A stretch of 64,000 nt of DNA from GAS368 sp965227745 (GTDB lineage Bacteria; Verrucomicrobiota; Verrucomicrobiia; Opitutales; Opitutaceae): NCBI GenBank assembly GCA_965227745.1, contig OZ245769.1, forward strand, positions 5,270,001-5,334,000, given 5' to 3'. The notes beneath the pieces were generated by a model. The model did not search any database. It had not been told where the DNA came from and was given only the letters and a program-made list of their open reading frames with translations. Each line of letters begins with the position of its first letter. The stretch's first letter is position 1. Positions 16,654 to 26,091 of this stretch are shown piece by piece. The translations under genes were made by a program, and so were the position numbers.

Positions 16654-17457
16654 ATGAGCACCATCACTGAAGCCCCCCCCTCAGAAAAATTCCGCATCGT
16701 GCCGCAGAGTGGCACCAACGCGTCGTCGTCTCGTTCGCTCTCGTCGCCATTGTCCGCTGAAATCGCCGCCGCACTCGAGGCCAGCCCCTCCGGTGAAGTG
16801 GCGGTGAAGTCGCTCGACATGCGCATCCCGCTCCTCGAGAAAAACGACATCCTCGCCGAGCGGAATCGCGGCTACTTCCTCGGCCGCGGACTGGTCGCGC
16901 TCAATCTGGTGTCATCCCCGGGCGCCGGGAAAACGGCGCTCCTCGAACGCACGCTGGATACGTTTGGACGCGACCGACGCTGCGCGGTGCTCGTGGGTGA
17001 TTTGGAAACGGACAATGACGGCCAGCGGTTGCGACGAGCCCACGCCTCAGTGGCGCAGATTACGACGGGGACGACCTGCCATCTCGACGCGTCGATGATC
17101 GCTCGCGGCGTCGAATCGCTCGACATGAAGGACGTGAAGATGCTCTTCATCGAGAATGTCGGCAACCTCGTGTGCCCGGCATCGTTCGACCTCGGTGAGC
17201 AAGTGCGCGTCGTCTTGCTCTCGACCACCGAGGGTGAAGACAAGCCCCTGAAGTATCCCCCGATTTTCAAATCGGCGCACATCGTCCTTCTCACCAAGGT
17301 GGATGTGGCGCAGGCGCTAGGTTTCGATTGCGCCTTGGCGGTGGAAAATATTCGCCGCGTGGCTCCGCAGGCGAAAATTATTCAGCTCTCGTCGCGGTCC
17401 GGCGAAGGGTTTGAGGAGTGGCTGAAATATCTCGTTTCGCTGGTCGACGGGCTATGA
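16654..17457 (+). CDS. hypB: Hydrogenase nickel-incorporation GTPase HypB
   Basis: 267 residues. The P-loop is in NLVSSPGAGKTALLERTLD, followed by VGDLETDNDGQRL (switch I/base 2), the Ni/Zn-associated TTGTTCHLDA, FIENVGNLVCPASFDLGE and the guanine-specificity LLTKVD. The N-terminal 50 residues have no histidine-rich nickel-storage stretch and no CXXCGC motif, so it is a minimal HypB acting only as a Ni-insertion GTPase. The start at 16654 follows hypA by five bases. Confidence 0.96.
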   Translation: MSTITEAPPSEKFRIVPQSGTNASSSRSLSSPLSAEIAAALEASPSGEVAVKSLDMRIPLLEKNDILAERNRGYFLGRGLVALNLVSSPGAGKTALLERTLDTFGRDRRCAVLVGDLETDNDGQRLRRAHASVAQITTGTTCHLDASMIARGVESLDMKDVKMLFIENVGNLVCPASFDLGEQVRVVLLSTTEGEDKPLKYPPIFKSAHIVLLTKVDVAQALGFDCALAVENIRRVAPQAKIIQLSSRSGEGFEEWLKYLVSLVDGL

Positions 17458-17466
17458 CCCACTCCC

Positions 17467-19782
17467 ATGGTCGCCGAATCCAGTTGCGATGTAGTGATCC
17501 GCGTCAGCGGCACAGTCCAAGGCGTGGGCTTCCGACCTTTCGTGCATAAATTGGCGACGCGGCTTCACCTCGCGGGATGGGTGCGCAACGATTCGCAGGG
17601 GGTGTTGATTCGGGCGGTGGGCAGCCGCCCGGAGATTGATCGTTTTCAAACCGCCCTGCGCGCCGAGAAGCCGCCGGCGGCGCAGATATTGAAAATCGCG
17701 GAGCAGTCGGCGGACGGAATTTCTCCGGAAGTGGGCCGGGAATTTGCCATCATCGTGAGTGAGTCGGCGGGTGCGATCGAGGCGTCGATTCCGGTCGATC
17801 TGGCGCTGTGCGCAGAGTGCCGCAGTGAAATGGGCGAGGCCGGTAATCGGCGGGAAAATTATCCGTTTATCAACTGCACGCAGTGTGGTCCGCGCTACTC
17901 GATCATCGAGACGCTGCCCTATGATCGACCGGGCACGACGATGCGGTGCTTTACGATGTGCCGCGAATGCGACGCGGAGTATCGCGATCAAGGGAGCCGG
18001 CGTTTTCATGCGGAGCCGAATTCCTGCGAGCGTTGCGGACCCTCGGTCAGTTTTTGTACCGCCGATGGTCGAGAATTCGCCAAAAAAAGCGCGGCGATAA
18101 GGGAAGCCGCGCGAGTTTTGAAAGCGGGAGCGATCCTCGCGGTGAAAGGCATCGGCGGTTATCATTTGATGGTGGATGCGACTAATTCCGCGGCGGTCGC
18201 GGAGCTGCGGCGGAGAAAGCAACGGGACGAGAAACCCTTCGCGGTGATGTTTGAGAATCTCGCGGCGTTGCGGGCGGTCGCGCACATGACGGATGACGCG
18301 GCGGGATTTTTGCAAGCGGTGGCCGCGCCGGTTGTGCTGGTGCCGCGCCGAAAGGAGTGCGGGCTCGCGCCGGAGGTAGCGCCGGGAAATCCTTGGGTGG
18401 GTGCGGTCTTGGCTTACGCGCCACTTCACGTCCTGCTGCTCGCCCAAGTGGGCAGACCCATCGTGGCGACGAGTGGGAACTTGGCGGAGGAGCCGCTCTG
18501 CACCGACGGCAATGAGGCGCATCAACGGCTCGCGGGGATAGCGGACTACTTTCTCGATCACGATCGCCCGATCGCGCATCCGGTGGATGATTCGGTGATA
18601 CGCATCGCGGAGTGTGGACCCGTGGTGATGCGGCGAGCGCGGGGATTTGCGCCGACGCCGATCTTGCTCCCGTCGCGGCTGGCGGAAAGTTGCCTGTGTG
18701 TCGGCGCCCAGATTAAAAATACGGTGGCGGTCGCGCAGGATGACCGGGTGGTGCTGAGCCCACATATTGGCGACTTAGGCAATGCGAAGACAGGGGAGGT
18801 ATTTCGAAGCACGGCGAAGATGCTGGGGGAATTGCACCGGCGGCCCTTCACGCTGGTCGTGTGCGACAAACATCCTGGTTACGAATCGACGGTGTTCGCG
18901 GAGCGCCTCGGCCTGCCGCGCCTCGCGGTGCAGCATCATCTCGCGCACGTGCTCGCGTGCCTGCTGGAGAATCGATTCCCGGCCGACGATGTGCTCGGCC
19001 TTTCTTGGGATGGCACGGGCTACGGGGAAGATGGCACGATCTGGGGCGGGGAGTTTATTCGGCTGCGTCGAAATGGTGCGACGCGTTTTGGGCGGTTGCG
19101 GCCTTTTCGGCTTCCGGGTGGGGACGCGGCGGTGCGCGATCCGCGACGGGTGGCGCTCTCGCTGTTGCACGACTTGGAGTTTCGGCAAGCGGACCGACAG
19201 GTGGCGGCGCTGGGCTTTACCAAGGACGAACGCAGCGTGCTGCAACTAATGCTGGAGCGAGGGATCAACTCACCGATCACTTCCAGCATGGGGCGGCTGT
19301 TTGACGGCGTCGGCGCTTTGCTAGGCTTAGGGGTGAGAAACCACTTTGAGGGGCAAACACCGATGGCGGTCGAGGCGGCGGCGCTAGCGGCGGGGCCGGG
19401 AAAATTTCCGGCGCTTCCGGTGGCCATCGATACGCTGGTGCCGGGGGCGGGGTGTAGTTGTGAGCTGGATTGGCGTCCGATGATCGCGGAGATGATCGCG
19501 CAACGGCAGCGCGGGAGTGACGTGGCGGGGCTCGCACTCGCTTTTCATCACGCGCTCGCGGCGGCGGCCGTGGAGATGGCGCGCCGGGCGGATGTCAGCA
19601 CCGTGGCACTGAGTGGCGGATGTTTTCAAAACGCGCTGCTGCTCGATCTCACTGTGCAGGCCTTACGCGCGGCGGGCTTTCGTGTGCTCATCCATCGGGA
19701 ACTGCCGCCGAACGATGGAAATATCGCTGCCGGGCAGGCGTTGGGCGCGCTGTGGAATCTCACGTCCGTTGCCCTGCCTTAG
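17467..19782 (+). CDS. hypF: Carbamoyltransferase HypF
   Basis: 771 residues with all family parts in order: acylphosphatase domain (residues about 1-95, VQGVGFRPFVHKLA), two zinc fingers (CAEC...CTQC and CREC...CERC, about 115-195), a YrdC-like domain (about 205-390, KGIGGYHLMVDATN) and a Kae1-like C-terminal domain (HHLAHVLACLLEN, SWDGTGYGEDGTIWGGE, LSGGCFQN). It uses carbamoyl phosphate and ATP to carbamoylate the C-terminal cysteine of HypE, the first step in cyanide-ligand synthesis. It starts nine bases after the hypB stop. Confidence 0.97.
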   Translation: MVAESSCDVVIRVSGTVQGVGFRPFVHKLATRLHLAGWVRNDSQGVLIRAVGSRPEIDRFQTALRAEKPPAAQILKIAEQSADGISPEVGREFAIIVSESAGAIEASIPVDLALCAECRSEMGEAGNRRENYPFINCTQCGPRYSIIETLPYDRPGTTMRCFTMCRECDAEYRDQGSRRFHAEPNSCERCGPSVSFCTADGREFAKKSAAIREAARVLKAGAILAVKGIGGYHLMVDATNSAAVAELRRRKQRDEKPFAVMFENLAALRAVAHMTDDAAGFLQAVAAPVVLVPRRKECGLAPEVAPGNPWVGAVLAYAPLHVLLLAQVGRPIVATSGNLAEEPLCTDGNEAHQRLAGIADYFLDHDRPIAHPVDDSVIRIAECGPVVMRRARGFAPTPILLPSRLAESCLCVGAQIKNTVAVAQDDRVVLSPHIGDLGNAKTGEVFRSTAKMLGELHRRPFTLVVCDKHPGYESTVFAERLGLPRLAVQHHLAHVLACLLENRFPADDVLGLSWDGTGYGEDGTIWGGEFIRLRRNGATRFGRLRPFRLPGGDAAVRDPRRVALSLLHDLEFRQADRQVAALGFTKDERSVLQLMLERGINSPITSSMGRLFDGVGALLGLGVRNHFEGQTPMAVEAAALAAGPGKFPALPVAIDTLVPGAGCSCELDWRPMIAEMIAQRQRGSDVAGLALAFHHALAAAAVEMARRADVSTVALSGGCFQNALLLDLTVQALRAAGFRVLIHRELPPNDGNIAAGQALGALWNLTSVALP

Positions 19783-19811
19783 CTCAATAAGATTTCAAAT
19801 CCCCCAAAACC

Positions 19812-20081
19812 ATGTGCCTCGCTGTTCCCGGAAAAGTCTTAGATATCTCAGGCGACGACCCGCTCCTGCGGACCGGTCGCGTCAGTTTTAACGGTGTCAT
19901 TAAAAACATCAGCTTCACCTGCACGCCCGAGGCGAAAGTCGGCGACTACGTGCTCGTGCACGTGGGGTTGGCGATCAGTGTCGTCGATGAGCAGGAGGCG
20001 CAGGAAACGTTTCGGTATCTCCAACTCATGGGGGACTTGGATGGTTTAGAGCTACCGACTCCCCGAGGAGGCGCGTCATGA
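19812..20081 (+). CDS. hypC: Hydrogenase assembly chaperone HypC
   Basis: 89 residues beginning MCLAVPGKVLDISGD. The N-terminal Cys2, after Met removal, is the functional residue that binds the Fe(CN)2CO unit and the large-subunit precursor together with HypD. The stop overlaps the hypD start (ATGA), as usual for the strongly associated HypCD pair. Confidence 0.97.
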   Translation: MCLAVPGKVLDISGDDPLLRTGRVSFNGVIKNISFTCTPEAKVGDYVLVHVGLAISVVDEQEAQETFRYLQLMGDLDGLELPTPRGGAS

Positions 20082-21175
20082 AGTACGTCGCCGAGTATCG
20101 CGACGCGCGCGCGGTTCGCAGCTTGGCGGCGGCGATCACGCGCGCCACGACCAAGCCCTGGACCGTGATGGAAATTTGCGGGGGGCAAACGCACGCCATC
20201 GTCAAATTCGGTTTGGATGAACTGCTACCGCCCGGGGTGACGCTCGTGCACGGTCCCGGCTGTCCGGTGTGCGTCACGCCGGCGGAACTGATCGACCAAG
20301 CAGTGCAACTCGCGCTGGAGAAAAAAGTCATCCTCTGCTCGTTCGGCGATATGTTGCGCGTGCCTGGCTCGGGCATCGACCTGCTCACCGCGAAGGCGCG
20401 GGGCGGTGACGTGCGGATCGTGTATTCGCCGCTCGATGCCGTCACGATTGCGCAGGATAATCCTTTGCGCGAGGTCGTCTTTTTCGCGGTCGGTTTTGAA
20501 ACCACCGCGCCGGCCAATGCGCTGGCGGTACAGCGGGCCGCGCGGGCAGGGCTGCAAAATTTCTCGATCTTGGTGTCCCATGTCTTGGTCCCGCCCGCCA
20601 TGTGCGCGATCCTCGGTGCGCCGGATAATCGGGTGCAGGGATTTCTCGCGGCGGGGCATGTCTGCGCGGTGATGGGCACGGACGAATATCACGCGATCGC
20701 GGCGAAATTTCGCGCGCCGATCGTGGTGACCGGATTTGAGCCGGTGGATATCATGGAGGGGTTGCTACGTTGCATCCGGCAATTGGAGGCCGGTCGCGCC
20801 GAAGTGGAAAACGCCTACTCGCGCGCGGTGCGGAGCGAAGGGAATGCGCCCGCCCGGGCGCTGGTGGCGGATACCTTCGTGGTCGAAGATCGCAACTGGC
20901 GGGGACTCGGCAGCATTCCGGCCAGCGGCTGGGGGCTGCGGCCGGAACTCGCGCGGTTTGACGCGCCGAAAAAATTTGCGCTCGGTGCGGCTGTGCCCAT
21001 CGAGGTGGGTGAATGCATCAGCGGCCAGATCATGCGCGGGATCAAGAAGCCCCACGATTGTGCGGCGTTCGGTACGCGGTGCACGCCGGAGAACCCCATC
21101 GGGGCGCCGATGGTGTCGAGCGAAGGCGCGTGCGCGGCGTATTACCGTTATCGTCACCGGTCGGTCGCCGCCTGA
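20078..21175 (+). CDS. hypD: Hydrogenase Fe-cofactor assembly protein HypD
   Basis: 365 residues with MEICGGQTHAIVKFG (the conserved active-site Cys in CGGQTH) and HGPGCPVCVTP. The C-terminal cysteines in CISGQIMRG, CAAFGTRCTPENPIG and EGACAAYYRY provide the [4Fe-4S] site. With HypC it assembles the Fe(CN)2CO group. A good Shine-Dalgarno GAGGAG lies eight bases before the ATG, inside hypC. It ends the plus-strand hyp operon; a small hairpin follows and the metal ATPase converges from the other side. Confidence 0.97.
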   Translation: MKYVAEYRDARAVRSLAAAITRATTKPWTVMEICGGQTHAIVKFGLDELLPPGVTLVHGPGCPVCVTPAELIDQAVQLALEKKVILCSFGDMLRVPGSGIDLLTAKARGGDVRIVYSPLDAVTIAQDNPLREVVFFAVGFETTAPANALAVQRAARAGLQNFSILVSHVLVPPAMCAILGAPDNRVQGFLAAGHVCAVMGTDEYHAIAAKFRAPIVVTGFEPVDIMEGLLRCIRQLEAGRAEVENAYSRAVRSEGNAPARALVADTFVVEDRNWRGLGSIPASGWGLRPELARFDAPKKFALGAAVPIEVGECISGQIMRGIKKPHDCAAFGTRCTPENPIGAPMVSSEGACAAYYRYRHRSVAA

Positions 21176-21187
21176 GAACGGAAAGCG

Positions 21188-21208
21188 ATGGGCGCTCTGG
21201 ACGCCCAT
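21188..21208. terminator. Hairpin between convergent hypD and P1B ATPase genes
   Basis: ATGGGCG (21188-21194) pairs with CGCCCAT (21202-21208) around a seven-base loop, in the 49-base convergent gap. There is no U-run in either direction. Confidence 0.45.
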
Positions 21209-21224
21209 TAATCGCGGGCCGCGC

Positions 21225-23462
21225 TTAGCGATTTCGCCCAAAAAGCAGGCGAAGGCTATTCAGGCAGACCACCAAGGTGCTACCCTCGTGGGCCGCGACG
21301 CCGATGGCCAAGGGCACGGCGCCGACGGCCGTGGCTACCACCATGACGACGACCACGCCCAGGGAGATGAAGAGGTTTTGCCGGATCACGGCGCGGGCGC
21401 GGCGGCTGAGACGATGAGCGGCGAGGAAATTCTCGATGCGATCATCCATCAGAATCACCTCGGCCTGCTCGAGCGCGGCATCGCTGCCGCGCGCGCCCAT
21501 GGCGACGCTCACATCGGCCGCGGCGAGGCACGGGGCGTCGTTTACCCCGTCGCCGACCATGGCTACTTTGCGGCCCTCGGCGCGCAGGGCCTGGATCGCG
21601 GCCACTTTGTCCTCGGGGGAGAGGCCGGCGCGAACGTCGTCGAGGCCCAATTCCTTGGCCACCATCTCGGCGGCATGCCGGCGGTCGCCGGTCAGCATGA
21701 CGGTTTTGATGCCCAGCTTCTTAAACTCGGCGAGCACGCCGCGGGACTCGGCGCGAATTTGGTCTTTCAGCAAAACGCGACCGACGAGATCGCGCCCGAT
21801 GACCCACACCTCGCTCAGCTCGGCGGCGGCGGGGGGCAGGCGCTTGGCCCATTCGGCGAGGGGGCCGTTCTCGAGCAGTTCGCGACGGCCGAGCAACAGC
21901 GACGAGCCGTTGAGATTTCCCCTGAGACCTTGACCGGTGATGGAACGGAAATCGTCAACCGCGAGTTTTTCCACGCCCTCCGCCTTGGCGGCGCGCACGA
22001 TGGCGCGGGCGAGCGGATGCTGCGAATGTGCCTCAAGGGAGTAGGCGAGCTGCAGCACCTCGCGCTCCCGGCCCTGCGGGTAGCTCTCGTAGCCGACCAC
22101 GGCCAACTCGCCGGTGGTGAGGGTGCCCGTCTTGTCGAGCGCGACGGCGGAGATGTCCGACAGTTTCTCCACGGCGGCGCCACCGCGAAATAGCACGCCG
22201 TGACGCGCGCCCCAGGCGATCGCGGCCAGGATCGCCGAGGGAATGGAAAGGACGAGCGCGCAGGGACTCGCCACCACCATCAGCGTCATCGCACGATAAA
22301 ACGCCGAGCGCACTTCCGGGGTATTTTCAAAGGCGGGCAGGCGGAAGCCCAGCCACCAGACGAGAAACATCAACGCCGAGCCGCCGATCACCGCGTAGGT
22401 GTAGCCGGTGCCAAATTTATCGGTGAAGCGCTCGCTCGGGGCTTTGAGTTTTTGCGCCGTTTGGATGAGGCGGATGATTTTTTGGAGGGTGCTTTCCGAG
22501 GGCAGCCGGGCGACTTCAAAATCGACCGCGCCCCAAAGGTTGACCGTGCCGCTAAAGACTTGGTCGCCGACGCCCTTGGTCACCGGGTTGGCCTCGCCGG
22601 TGAGATTGGATTCGTCGCTCGCACTTTTGCCCGTCGTCACCACGCCGTCGGCGGCAAAGGCCTCGCCCGGCTTCACGCGCACGCGGTCTCCGACCTTGAT
22701 TTCCGCGACGGCGACCTCGTGCTCCGTGCCATCGGCGGCCACGAGCGTGGCGCGTTTAGGCGATGACTTCAGCAAGGCGCTCACTTCGCGCTGCGTGCGG
22801 TCGAGGGCATACTCCTCCATCGCGCCCGAGGCGGAAAAAAGGAAAAGCAACAACACCGCTTCGCCCCACGCGCCGATGAACATGGCGCCGATGGCCACGG
22901 CGAGCATCAGGAAATGGATATCGATTTCCCGCTTGCGAAGATTTTCCCACGTATCGACCGCGGCGTCCCACCCGCCCGCGACGATGCCGACCAAGTAGAA
23001 TCCTTTGGCCAACCACGGCATGCCGGGCGCGAAGTGGCCCGCGATGACTCCCGCGATTCCGGCCGTGCCGCAAACGGCGGCCAGTTTGGCCAGCAGGCGC
23101 CATTCCTGGTCGCCGGGGTCGGGCTCGGCCGTGATCTCAGGCCACTCCATTTCGCGCCAGAGCCAGAGCTTTTCGGCGGTCTCGCAGGATTGGCGTCCGA
23201 CCACGGTGGCATCGCCCTCGGTGTAAACGGAAAACCCCGCCGGCGTGGGCCGGGAGGATTTCGCGGCGAGGTGGCTTTCAATGGCGGCGACGGTATCCGT
23301 CAGAGTCTGTTCCCATCCTGCGCTAGGGGACTGGCCGACAGTGGCGACGGCGACTTTGTGCGCGACGGGATCGATCTTTACCGCGCTCACACCCGGCTGG
23401 GTCCGCAAGAAATCGACGAGCGCAGCTATCCAATCGTCGTTTGAACTTGCGGGAGTTGCCAT
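21225..23462 (-). CDS. P1B-4-like heavy-metal translocating P-type ATPase
   Basis: About 745 residues starting at 23462 (MATPASS); an in-frame start at 23489 adds nine residues. It has the phosphorylation motif DKTGTLTTGE, TGE and GDGVNDAPCL, and six to seven hydrophobic helices. The metal-site helix reads VASPCALVLS, i.e. SPC instead of CPC, and the last helix pair has HEGSTLVVCLNSLRLLF. SPC plus HEGxT defines the P1B-4 group (CoaT/CzcP/CtpD), which exports Co2+, Zn2+, Fe2+ or Ni2+. The N-terminal 60 residues resemble an HMA fold without CXXC. Its place directly after hypE on the same strand (39-66 bases) suggests metal homeostasis tied to hydrogenase assembly, but the metal is unknown. Confidence 0.9.
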   Translation of the reverse strand: MATPASSNDDWIAALVDFLRTQPGVSAVKIDPVAHKVAVATVGQSPSAGWEQTLTDTVAAIESHLAAKSSRPTPAGFSVYTEGDATVVGRQSCETAEKLWLWREMEWPEITAEPDPGDQEWRLLAKLAAVCGTAGIAGVIAGHFAPGMPWLAKGFYLVGIVAGGWDAAVDTWENLRKREIDIHFLMLAVAIGAMFIGAWGEAVLLLFLFSASGAMEEYALDRTQREVSALLKSSPKRATLVAADGTEHEVAVAEIKVGDRVRVKPGEAFAADGVVTTGKSASDESNLTGEANPVTKGVGDQVFSGTVNLWGAVDFEVARLPSESTLQKIIRLIQTAQKLKAPSERFTDKFGTGYTYAVIGGSALMFLVWWLGFRLPAFENTPEVRSAFYRAMTLMVVASPCALVLSIPSAILAAIAWGARHGVLFRGGAAVEKLSDISAVALDKTGTLTTGELAVVGYESYPQGREREVLQLAYSLEAHSQHPLARAIVRAAKAEGVEKLAVDDFRSITGQGLRGNLNGSSLLLGRRELLENGPLAEWAKRLPPAAAELSEVWVIGRDLVGRVLLKDQIRAESRGVLAEFKKLGIKTVMLTGDRRHAAEMVAKELGLDDVRAGLSPEDKVAAIQALRAEGRKVAMVGDGVNDAPCLAAADVSVAMGARGSDAALEQAEVILMDDRIENFLAAHRLSRRARAVIRQNLFISLGVVVVMVVATAVGAVPLAIGVAAHEGSTLVVCLNSLRLLFGRNR

Positions 23463-23528
23463 GGGTCTAGTGAAGCCTCGGCGAGGCAAAGCCGCAAATT
23501 TATTAGCGGTCCGAGGCGACGTGCGCCG

Positions 23529-24575
23529 CTAGCAAATACGCGGAAGCTGTTCGCCGCTCAGGCGGTCGAGAATTCGCTCCGCGCCGATCACGCTGCGCAT
23601 GGTGAGCGCGCCGCAGCGATCGGATTTTACCCGGCCGATCACTTGCGGCGTGAGCTGGGGGGAGGCGCGCTGGAGAATGGTCAAGGCCGCATCGGCCTGG
23701 GCGGCGGGAAGGATGCACACAAAGCGGCCCTCGTTGGCCACGTACAGGGGATCGAGCCCCAAAATCTCGCACGCACCGCGCACGGTATCGGTCACGGCGA
23801 CGGCGGTCTCGTCGATGATGATGGAAAGCTTGGCGGTCTCGGCGATCTCAACCAGAGCGGTCGCGAGCCCGCCCCGCGTCAGATCGCGCAAGCAATGCAC
23901 GGTGAGCCCAGCGTCGAGCAACGCATGAACGGGCCCGGTGAGCGACGCGCAGTCGCTCTCGATGGTGCTTTCGAACTCCAAGCCCTCACGCGTAGCCATG
24001 ATCGCCATGCCGTGGCGACCGACATCACCGCTGAGGATGACGACATCACCTTCACGGATGCTGGCCGGGGCGATGGTGCCGGGGCGCTGGATCACGCCGA
24101 TGCCCGAGGTGACGATGTATACACCGTCGCCCTTGCCGCGCTCGACGACCTTGGTGTCGCCCGTGACAACGGCGACGCCGGCGGCCTCGGCGGCGTCGTG
24201 CATCGACGCGACGATGCGCTGCAAGGTGGCGGTGGGAAACCCCTCCTCGAGAATGAAGCTGGCACTCAGCCACAAAGGCAGGGCGCCGCACATGCAGAGA
24301 TCATTGACCGTGCCATTAACCGCCAGCGTGCCGATGTCGCCGCCGGGGAAGAAAAGCGGGCTGACGACATGCGCGTCGGTCGTAAAGGCCAGACGCTGAT
24401 TCCCGCAAGCCAACGCCGCGCCATCGTGCTGCGCATCGAGCGCGGGATGGGCGAAGGCCGGGCGGAAAATCCGCTCGATGAGATCCTGCGTCATCCGCCC
24501 GCCGCCGCCATGCCCGGAAGTGATCTCCGTTTTGTGCGGCAGCGGAATAGGGCAGGCGAGGGTGGGGGAGGACAC
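23529..24575 (-). CDS. hypE: Hydrogenase expression/formation protein HypE
   Basis: 348 residues of the PurM/SelD/HypE ATPase family: GHGGGGRMTQDLI near the N-terminus, VNGTVNDLCMCGA, VTGDTKVVERGKGDGVYIVTSGIG. It ends in the obligatory LPRIC, whose C-terminal cysteine is carbamoylated by HypF and dehydrated to thiocyanate. The start is a GTG at 24575; no closer ATG leaves the glycine-rich motif intact. It is separated from hypABFCD by the P1B ATPase gene and lies on the opposite strand, ten bases after the seven-heme cytochrome gene. Confidence 0.95.
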   Translation of the reverse strand: MSSPTLACPIPLPHKTEITSGHGGGGRMTQDLIERIFRPAFAHPALDAQHDGAALACGNQRLAFTTDAHVVSPLFFPGGDIGTLAVNGTVNDLCMCGALPLWLSASFILEEGFPTATLQRIVASMHDAAEAAGVAVVTGDTKVVERGKGDGVYIVTSGIGVIQRPGTIAPASIREGDVVILSGDVGRHGMAIMATREGLEFESTIESDCASLTGPVHALLDAGLTVHCLRDLTRGGLATALVEIAETAKLSIIIDETAVAVTDTVRGACEILGLDPLYVANEGRFVCILPAAQADAALTILQRASPQLTPQVIGRVKSDRCGALTMRSVIGAERILDRLSGEQLPRIC

Positions 24576-24585
24576 GAGGGGTAGT

Positions 24586-26091
24586 TTATTTTTGGATACC
24601 GCCGTTGTGGCAGTCGCTGCAGGAGAGCTCGGGATCGAGTTCGCCGTCGGGGTGGACGAACTTGAGCCCCTTGGCGTCGAGCATGGCGAGCTGGGTGCCC
24701 TTGCCTTGGGCGATGATGGTGTGGCACGAGTTGCAATCGTTGGCCTTCAGCTTCGCGCCGTCGGACGCCTTGTGCTTGTCGTCGTGGCAGCGGAAGCAGC
24801 CGAGGGAGTCTTTGTGGCCATTGTTATTGGGATAGACGCGCCAGTCAGCCTTGCGCTCGGGGAACATCGTGGTGGCAAAAATGCCCTGCACGGTGGCCAC
24901 GGCGCCCGAGACGTCGGTCGACAGGGCGGGGTCCGCATATTTAGCGCGCATGAACTCGCCGATCTTCCCCATCGCGCCGTCGGACGTGGTGATCTCCTTT
25001 TGGGTCATCGCCTGAACGGCGACGCGCTTGATATTGGGCAGCTTGGCCGTGAGCTCGCCGCGCGCGATGGCGTTTTCGACGGCATCGTTGGCGCTGGGGA
25101 AAGTATGGGCGGGGCGATTGTGGCAATCGAGGCAGTCCATCAGGCGGATTTTGTCGGCGGGTGGCTCGCCCTTGAAGGCATCGACGCGAAACACGCGGGC
25201 CGTGCCGCTCTTGGTGTCCGTGACGCGGAACCAAGGAATCTCCTGCCGCTTGTCATCGGCGGCGTAGTATTCCACGCGAGCGGCGCCGCTGGCATGCCAG
25301 TGGATGCCGCCGCGGGTATCGCCGGGCTTGCCGGTGTCGACATGCATCAACATCCGCACGGCGTACGGCGTGTTCTTTTTATCGGACAGGACGTGGTCGA
25401 GGCTCAGCTCGACATCGCCGTAGTTTTTGCCGGACCAGTGACATTGTTCGCAGGTGTCCTTGGCGGGGCGGAGATTTTTCACCGGCGTCGCGATCGGGCG
25501 CGAATAGTTATCGAGCGTGTAGGCGATGAGCTGGTGCGTACCGTTGAGCTTGGCCTTGATGAAGTACTGCGCGCCGGCTCCGACATGGCAGTCGACGCAA
25601 TCGACGCGGGCGTGCGCGCTCCGCTGGTAAGCGACGAACTCAGGGTTCATCGCGCTATGGCAGACCTGGCCGCAGAACTGGTTGGACTCGGAGTAGTGGT
25701 AGGTCTGGTAGCTGCCGAAGGCGCTCAGAAATACGAAGCCGAGCGCGCCGGTGCCGAAGACGATGAGCCAGCGCCGCTGGCGGGGATTGTGAAAATTGAG
25801 CCGCCACTTATCCGGCATCGTCGCGGCGTGCTTGATCGACCAGCGACGCTGCGCCCACCAGCCGAAGGCCACCAGCCCCAAGCCCGCGATGAGGAAGCCC
25901 GGGGAGACGATGTAAGTGAAGATCCCGAGGTAGGGATTTTTGTCGCCCTGGGTGAAATCCATCCACGCGAGGAGCGCGAAGGAGAACAGGGCGCTCACGG
26001 CGATGACCGCGCCGATGGCGCTGATCCAGTTGTTGAAGTGCGACCGCGCCTTTGTAGCGGGGGCAGGTGACGGAGGGGTGGAGTCAGACAT
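24586..26091 (-). CDS. Membrane-anchored seven-heme c-type cytochrome
   Basis: 501 residues: three transmembrane helices (about 22-44, 55-79, 108-128) and then a periplasmic multiheme domain. Heme motifs: one CGQVCH (CX3CH, residues 140-145) followed by CVDCH, CEQCH, CLDCH, CFRCH, CNSCH and CSDCH, i.e. seven. The first heme lies about 12 residues after the third helix, with SAMNPEF and a HARVDCVDCH next, resembling NapC/NrfH/CymA quinol dehydrogenases, though those usually have a single helix and four hemes. A quinol-oxidising or quinone-reducing hub is plausible. It is preceded by a monoheme cytochrome and followed by hypE in the same unit. Confidence 0.85.
   Translation of the reverse strand: MSDSTPPSPAPATKARSHFNNWISAIGAVIAVSALFSFALLAWMDFTQGDKNPYLGIFTYIVSPGFLIAGLGLVAFGWWAQRRWSIKHAATMPDKWRLNFHNPRQRRWLIVFGTGALGFVFLSAFGSYQTYHYSESNQFCGQVCHSAMNPEFVAYQRSAHARVDCVDCHVGAGAQYFIKAKLNGTHQLIAYTLDNYSRPIATPVKNLRPAKDTCEQCHWSGKNYGDVELSLDHVLSDKKNTPYAVRMLMHVDTGKPGDTRGGIHWHASGAARVEYYAADDKRQEIPWFRVTDTKSGTARVFRVDAFKGEPPADKIRLMDCLDCHNRPAHTFPSANDAVENAIARGELTAKLPNIKRVAVQAMTQKEITTSDGAMGKIGEFMRAKYADPALSTDVSGAVATVQGIFATTMFPERKADWRVYPNNNGHKDSLGCFRCHDDKHKASDGAKLKANDCNSCHTIIAQGKGTQLAMLDAKGLKFVHPDGELDPELSCSDCHNGGIQK

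Noticed and set aside
20736..22193. Plus-strand ORF of about 485 codons
   Set aside because: Runs from another frame of hypD into the antisense of the metal ATPase.
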